Positions 61,091 through 64,000 of a DNA stretch of 64,000 nucleotides are shown piece by piece. Every line of letters begins with the position of its first letter. Within the stretch, counting starts at the first letter, position 1. The notes beneath the pieces were generated by a model, which saw nothing but the letters and a program-made list of their open reading frames with translations, was not told the origin of the DNA and ran no database searches. The position numbers were made by a program, and so were the translations under genes. The DNA is from Lysobacterales bacterium (GTDB lineage Bacteria; Pseudomonadota; Gammaproteobacteria; Xanthomonadales; Ahniellaceae), in assembly GCA_016721845.1 (NCBI GenBank), contig JADKHK010000008.1, forward strand, positions 1-64,000. Reading direction: 5' to 3'.

Positions 61091-62254
61091 ATGGCCCAAT
61101 CAAAACTCGTGCGCGGCCTCGGTACGCGCGCCATCCACGCCGGCCAGAAGCCCGACCCGAGCACCGGCGCGGTGATGACGCCGATTTATGCGACCAGTAC
61201 CTATGTCCAGCGCAGTCCCGGCGAACACCAGGGCTTCGAGTATTCCCGCTCGCACAACCCGACGCGCTTCGCCTACGAAGACTGCGTCGCCGCGCTCGAA
61301 GGCGGTCGCAAGGGCTACGCTTTCGCCTCGGGTCTCGCCGCGACCGCGACCGCGCTCGACGCACTCGATTCCGGCAGCCACGTCATCGCGATGGATGACA
61401 TGTACGGCGGTACCTACCGGCTGTTCGAGCGCGTGCGTCGTCGCTCGGCCGGACTCGACTTCAGCTACGTCGACCTCAATGATCCGGCCGCGCTCAAGGC
61501 CGCGCTGCGCCCCAACACGCGCATGATCTGGGCCGAGACGCCGACCAATCCGTTGCTGAAACTGGTCGACCTGGCGAAAGTGTCGGCGTTCGCGAAGAAG
61601 CACGGCTTGATCTTCGCGGTCGACAACACCTTCAGTTCGCCGATGCTGCAGCGACCGATCGAGTTCGGCGCCGATCTCGTGATGCATTCGGCGACCAAGT
61701 ACCTCAATGGCCATTCCGACATCGTCGGCGGCATGCTGGTGGTCGGCGACAACCGCGAACTGGAGGAGAAGATCACCTTTCTGCAGAACGCGGTGGGCAG
61801 CGTGCAAGGACCGTTCGATGCCTTCCTCGCCCTGCGCGGCCTAAAGACGCTGCACTTGCGCATGCAAGCGCATTGCGCGAATGCCGGCGAGCTGGCGAAG
61901 TGGCTGGAAAAGCACCCGAAGGTCGAACACGTCAGCTATCCCGGCCTGAAGTCGCACCCGCAGCACGCGCTCGCGAAGAAGCAGATGGATGGCTTCGGCG
62001 GCATGATCTCGATCGTCGTGAAGGGCGGGCTGAAATCGGCACGCAAGATGATGGAGCGTTGCCAGATCTTCGGCCTGGCCGAGTCACTCGGCGGCGTCGA
62101 GAGTCTGGTCAACCATCCCGCGATCATGACCCATGCCTCGGTGCCGGCCGAAAAGCGCAAGGCGCTCGGCATCAGCGATGCACTGGTGCGTCTCTCGGTC
62201 GGTGTCGAGGATGTTGCGGATCTGCGTGCCGATCTGGAACAGGCGCTGGGTTGA
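61091..62254 (+). CDS. Trans-sulfuration PLP enzyme (cystathionine gamma-lyase or gamma-synthase)
   Basis: 387 residues. The Cys/Met metabolism PLP fold has YSRSHNPTRFAYED, AFASGLAATATALDALDSG, the TPTNPLLK segment, and the PLP lysine in HSATKYLNGHSD, with GGMISIVVKG at the end. With the CBS gene in the same window it probably forms the transsulfuration pair; gamma-lyase is the better fit, but gamma-synthase and homocysteine-related activities cannot be told apart from sequence alone. RBS GAGGTGA lies just before the ATG. Confidence 0.88.
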   Translation: MAQSKLVRGLGTRAIHAGQKPDPSTGAVMTPIYATSTYVQRSPGEHQGFEYSRSHNPTRFAYEDCVAALEGGRKGYAFASGLAATATALDALDSGSHVIAMDDMYGGTYRLFERVRRRSAGLDFSYVDLNDPAALKAALRPNTRMIWAETPTNPLLKLVDLAKVSAFAKKHGLIFAVDNTFSSPMLQRPIEFGADLVMHSATKYLNGHSDIVGGMLVVGDNRELEEKITFLQNAVGSVQGPFDAFLALRGLKTLHLRMQAHCANAGELAKWLEKHPKVEHVSYPGLKSHPQHALAKKQMDGFGGMISIVVKGGLKSARKMMERCQIFGLAESLGGVESLVNHPAIMTHASVPAEKRKALGISDALVRLSVGVEDVADLRADLEQALG

Positions 62255-62348
62255 TCGCAGCACGTTCGCAGGAACGCGGTCATGACATCCGGCGGATGAC
62301 GTGCCAGCGGCGATGCGCTGCACTGCCGACATCGCCGCGGAGTGCACC

Positions 62349-63661
62349 ATGATCCGAATCGCCGTCGTTTTGGCCACCGCCGTCCTGCTCGCCGCTTTGC
62401 GCGCCGGCCTCGGCACCCTGGTCGCCGACGCCGTTGATGGCAGCGCGCAACTGCAGTTGTTCCGCGCGCACTACACGGCGCTGAAAGCCGCGGCGCGCGG
62501 CAATGACGTGGCGTTGCTGCTGCGCGAAGCCGATGCGACCCATGCGCTGGCGCCGGATGTCCCGATGGTGATCTACCTGCGCGCTGTCGCGCAGGCGGCG
62601 AATGCCCAGAATGACGCAGCGTTCGAGAGCCTGTCGCAACTCGCGGACACCGGTCTCGCGTTCGACATCGACGCGTCGCCGGCGTTCGCCGCGCTTCGTT
62701 CCGAGCCGCGTTTCGCGACGCTGACGCAGCGCTTCGCGGACAATGGCTTGCCGCGCGCGTCCGATCGATCTCGCGTTCACCGCGTCGGGCTTGCCGACCG
62801 ATTTCGTGCCCGAATCCATCGTGCGCGACGAGGTCAACCAGCGCTGGTTGCTCGGCAGCGTGCGCCATGCCCGCATCGATGCCGTCGACGACCGCGGCGC
62901 CGCCTATGACTTTGTCGCTTCCGGTGATGGCGGCCTGCTGAGCGCGCTCGGCATGCGTCTGGTCGGCAACACCGTGTGGGCAGCATCCGCCGGTTTCGCT
63001 GAGACCGCCGGCATCGCGAAGGGCGACATCGGTCGCAGCGGCCTGTTCGAGATCGACGCGAGCCGCGGTGCAGTGCGGCGCTCGTGGATGCTGCCGGACG
63101 ATGGCCAGCCGCATGCGCTGGGCGATGTGCTCGTGCTCGGCAGCGATGTCTACGCCAGCGACAGCATCGGCGGGGGTGTGTACCGGCTCGACGCGCGGCG
63201 CGAGTCGCTTCAGCCGCTCGTTGCGCCCGGCTTGCTGATGTCGCCGCAGGGCATCGCCGAACATGCGGGCAACCTGGTCGTCGCCGACTATCCGAGCGGG
63301 TTGTGGCACGTCGCCATCGGCGACGGTGCGATGCGCAAGTTGCGCACCCCGTCACCCGCCGCGCTGACCGGCATCGATGGCCTGTATGCGCACGCGGGCG
63401 ACTTGATCGCCATCCAGAACGGCACCACGCCAAAACGCATCCTGCGCATCGTGCTGGACGAAGGCGGAAACGCCATTACCCGCGTCGACGTGCTCGCGCA
63501 GAACCTGTTCGGCTGGGGCGAACCCTCGCTCGCCACCCTCCACGACGGCGCGTTCTACTACATCGCCAACAGCCAATGGGATCGCTTCGATGCCGAACGG
63601 GCAATTGCCACCGCCCGAACAACTCGAAGCACCGCGGATCATGCGGCTGCCGCTGGACTGA
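62349..63661 (+). CDS. Secreted propeller-like (SMP-30/NHL-type) protein; two frameshifts here
   Basis: About 437 residues after two repairs. A signal peptide (MIRIAVVLATAVLLAALRAG) precedes a helical TPR-like part (residues about 25-135). A propeller-type C-terminal part follows (FVPESIVRDEVNQRWLLGSV, GLFEIDASRGAVRRSWMLPD, GVYRLDARRESLQPLVAPG, QGIAEHAGNLVVADYPSGLWHV, GIDGLYAHAGDLIAIQNG). The frame changes near 62760 (LPR / PIDLAFTASGLPTDFVPES) and near 63600, ending ...PPPEQLEAPRIMRLPLD. The fold is inferred from repeats with V-x-D-Y and G-L-x-x-I; it is not assigned to a pathway. Confidence 0.65.
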
Positions 63662-64000
63662 TCAGCCGATCCAGCCGGCCAGCACGAACAGCGCGAGCAC
63701 GGCCATCCAGACCACGAGGATGCGCCAGATCAGCGATTGCGATTGATGCAGCGGGAGCAAGGTCGTGTTCGCGGCCTCGTCGTCGAAGTCCTCGTCTTCG
63801 GCATCGACGCTGGCGCGGGCAGCGGCGAACAGGAAGCCGATGTCGCGCACCAGATAGCCCTGACCGATGCCATGGTGGAAATCGCGCCAGCTCTGCGCGA
63901 CCGCATCGAAATCGGCGGCCAATGCCATCGAAAGCGTCATCAGTTGCGCGGCTGGCCAGTCGAGCAGCACATGCAGTTCGCGTAGCGCATCGGCATGTGC
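63662..64000 (-). CDS. AmpE-like inner membrane protein, 3' part
   Basis: 112 residues are visible and the frame is open to the window end, so the 5' part is missing. The visible sequence ALRELHVLLDWPAAQLMTLSMALAADFDAVAQSW resembles the C-terminal region of AmpE, and ends with a membrane span (ILVVWMAVLALFVLAGWIG). In other bacteria AmpE accompanies ampD and cell-wall recycling. Family call is moderate because only the end is present. It is convergent with the propeller-like gene with no gap. Confidence 0.65.
   Translation of the reverse strand, partial: AHADALRELHVLLDWPAAQLMTLSMALAADFDAVAQSWRDFHHGIGQGYLVRDIGFLFAAARASVDAEDEDFDDEAANTTLLPLHQSQSLIWRILVVWMAVLALFVLAGWIG

Overview
The window is high-GC bacterial chromosome with no plasmid, phage, IS or CRISPR signal. 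The gene content fits a gammaproteobacterium of the Lysobacterales (Xanthomonadales), perhaps near Rhodanobacteraceae. The clues are an Oar-like TonB receptor, PilU, a FakA-FakB-like fusion beside plsY/birA/coaX, a complete homogentisate operon, and secreted proteins ending in an F-x-(N/D)-G-F-E tail. This placement is inference; no rRNA marker is present.

Layout. 1-4 kb: end of a large secreted Ig-like protein, then a cyclic-nucleotide-binding EAL phosphodiesterase. 4-9.3 kb: transketolase, convergent with gcvP, which sits behind a tandem glycine riboswitch. 9.3-13.5 kb: a zinc-ribbon/class III cyclase/ATPase/TPR regulator, MtfA and a small secreted protein. 13.6-18.6 kb: overlapping operon fakAB-like / plsY / birA / coaX / SPOR protein, then tRNA-Thr(UGU) and an Hpt protein. 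19-27 kb: a secreted FN3 protein, arginase, a two-gene ABC exporter and two exported proteins of unknown function. 27-29.3 kb: ccdAB toxin-antitoxin, trpS with a C-terminal extension, and a small membrane protein. 29.4-32 kb: a secreted cadherin/Calx-beta-like protein and a membrane protein. 32-35.4 kb: a 2-oxoacid dehydrogenase operon (E1alpha, E1beta, E2). 35.6-44 kb: an M50 protease fused to a SUKH-like domain, a Calx-beta surface protein and an Oar-like TonB receptor. 44.3-51.7 kb: aromatic amino acid catabolism: kynA, a POT peptide transporter, a divergent MarR regulator, and hpd-hmgA-FAH-maiA. 51.7-56.3 kb: pilU, a lipoprotein/OmpA pair, a DUF465 gene, a structured RNA candidate and cystathionine beta-synthase. 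56.3-64 kb: an ADOP-type permease overlapping a type Vd patatin autotransporter, cystathionine gamma-lyase/synthase, a secreted propeller-like protein and the end of an AmpE-like gene.

How the genes work together. hpd, hmgA, FAH and maiA form a full tyrosine-to-fumarate/acetoacetate route, with a MarR gene transcribed away from it across overlapping palindromes. kynA and the peptide transporter add tryptophan breakdown and substrate import. The fused fatty-acid-kinase-like protein would make acyl-phosphate, the substrate of PlsY encoded by the overlapping next gene. CBS and the CGL-like enzyme form a transsulfuration pair.

Quality warning. About a dozen genes, including the housekeeping genes gcvP and trpS, are broken by single-base shifts, several of them compensating pairs or in homopolymers. 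I treat most as consensus errors of the assembly, not true pseudogenes, and give the full gene span in each case.
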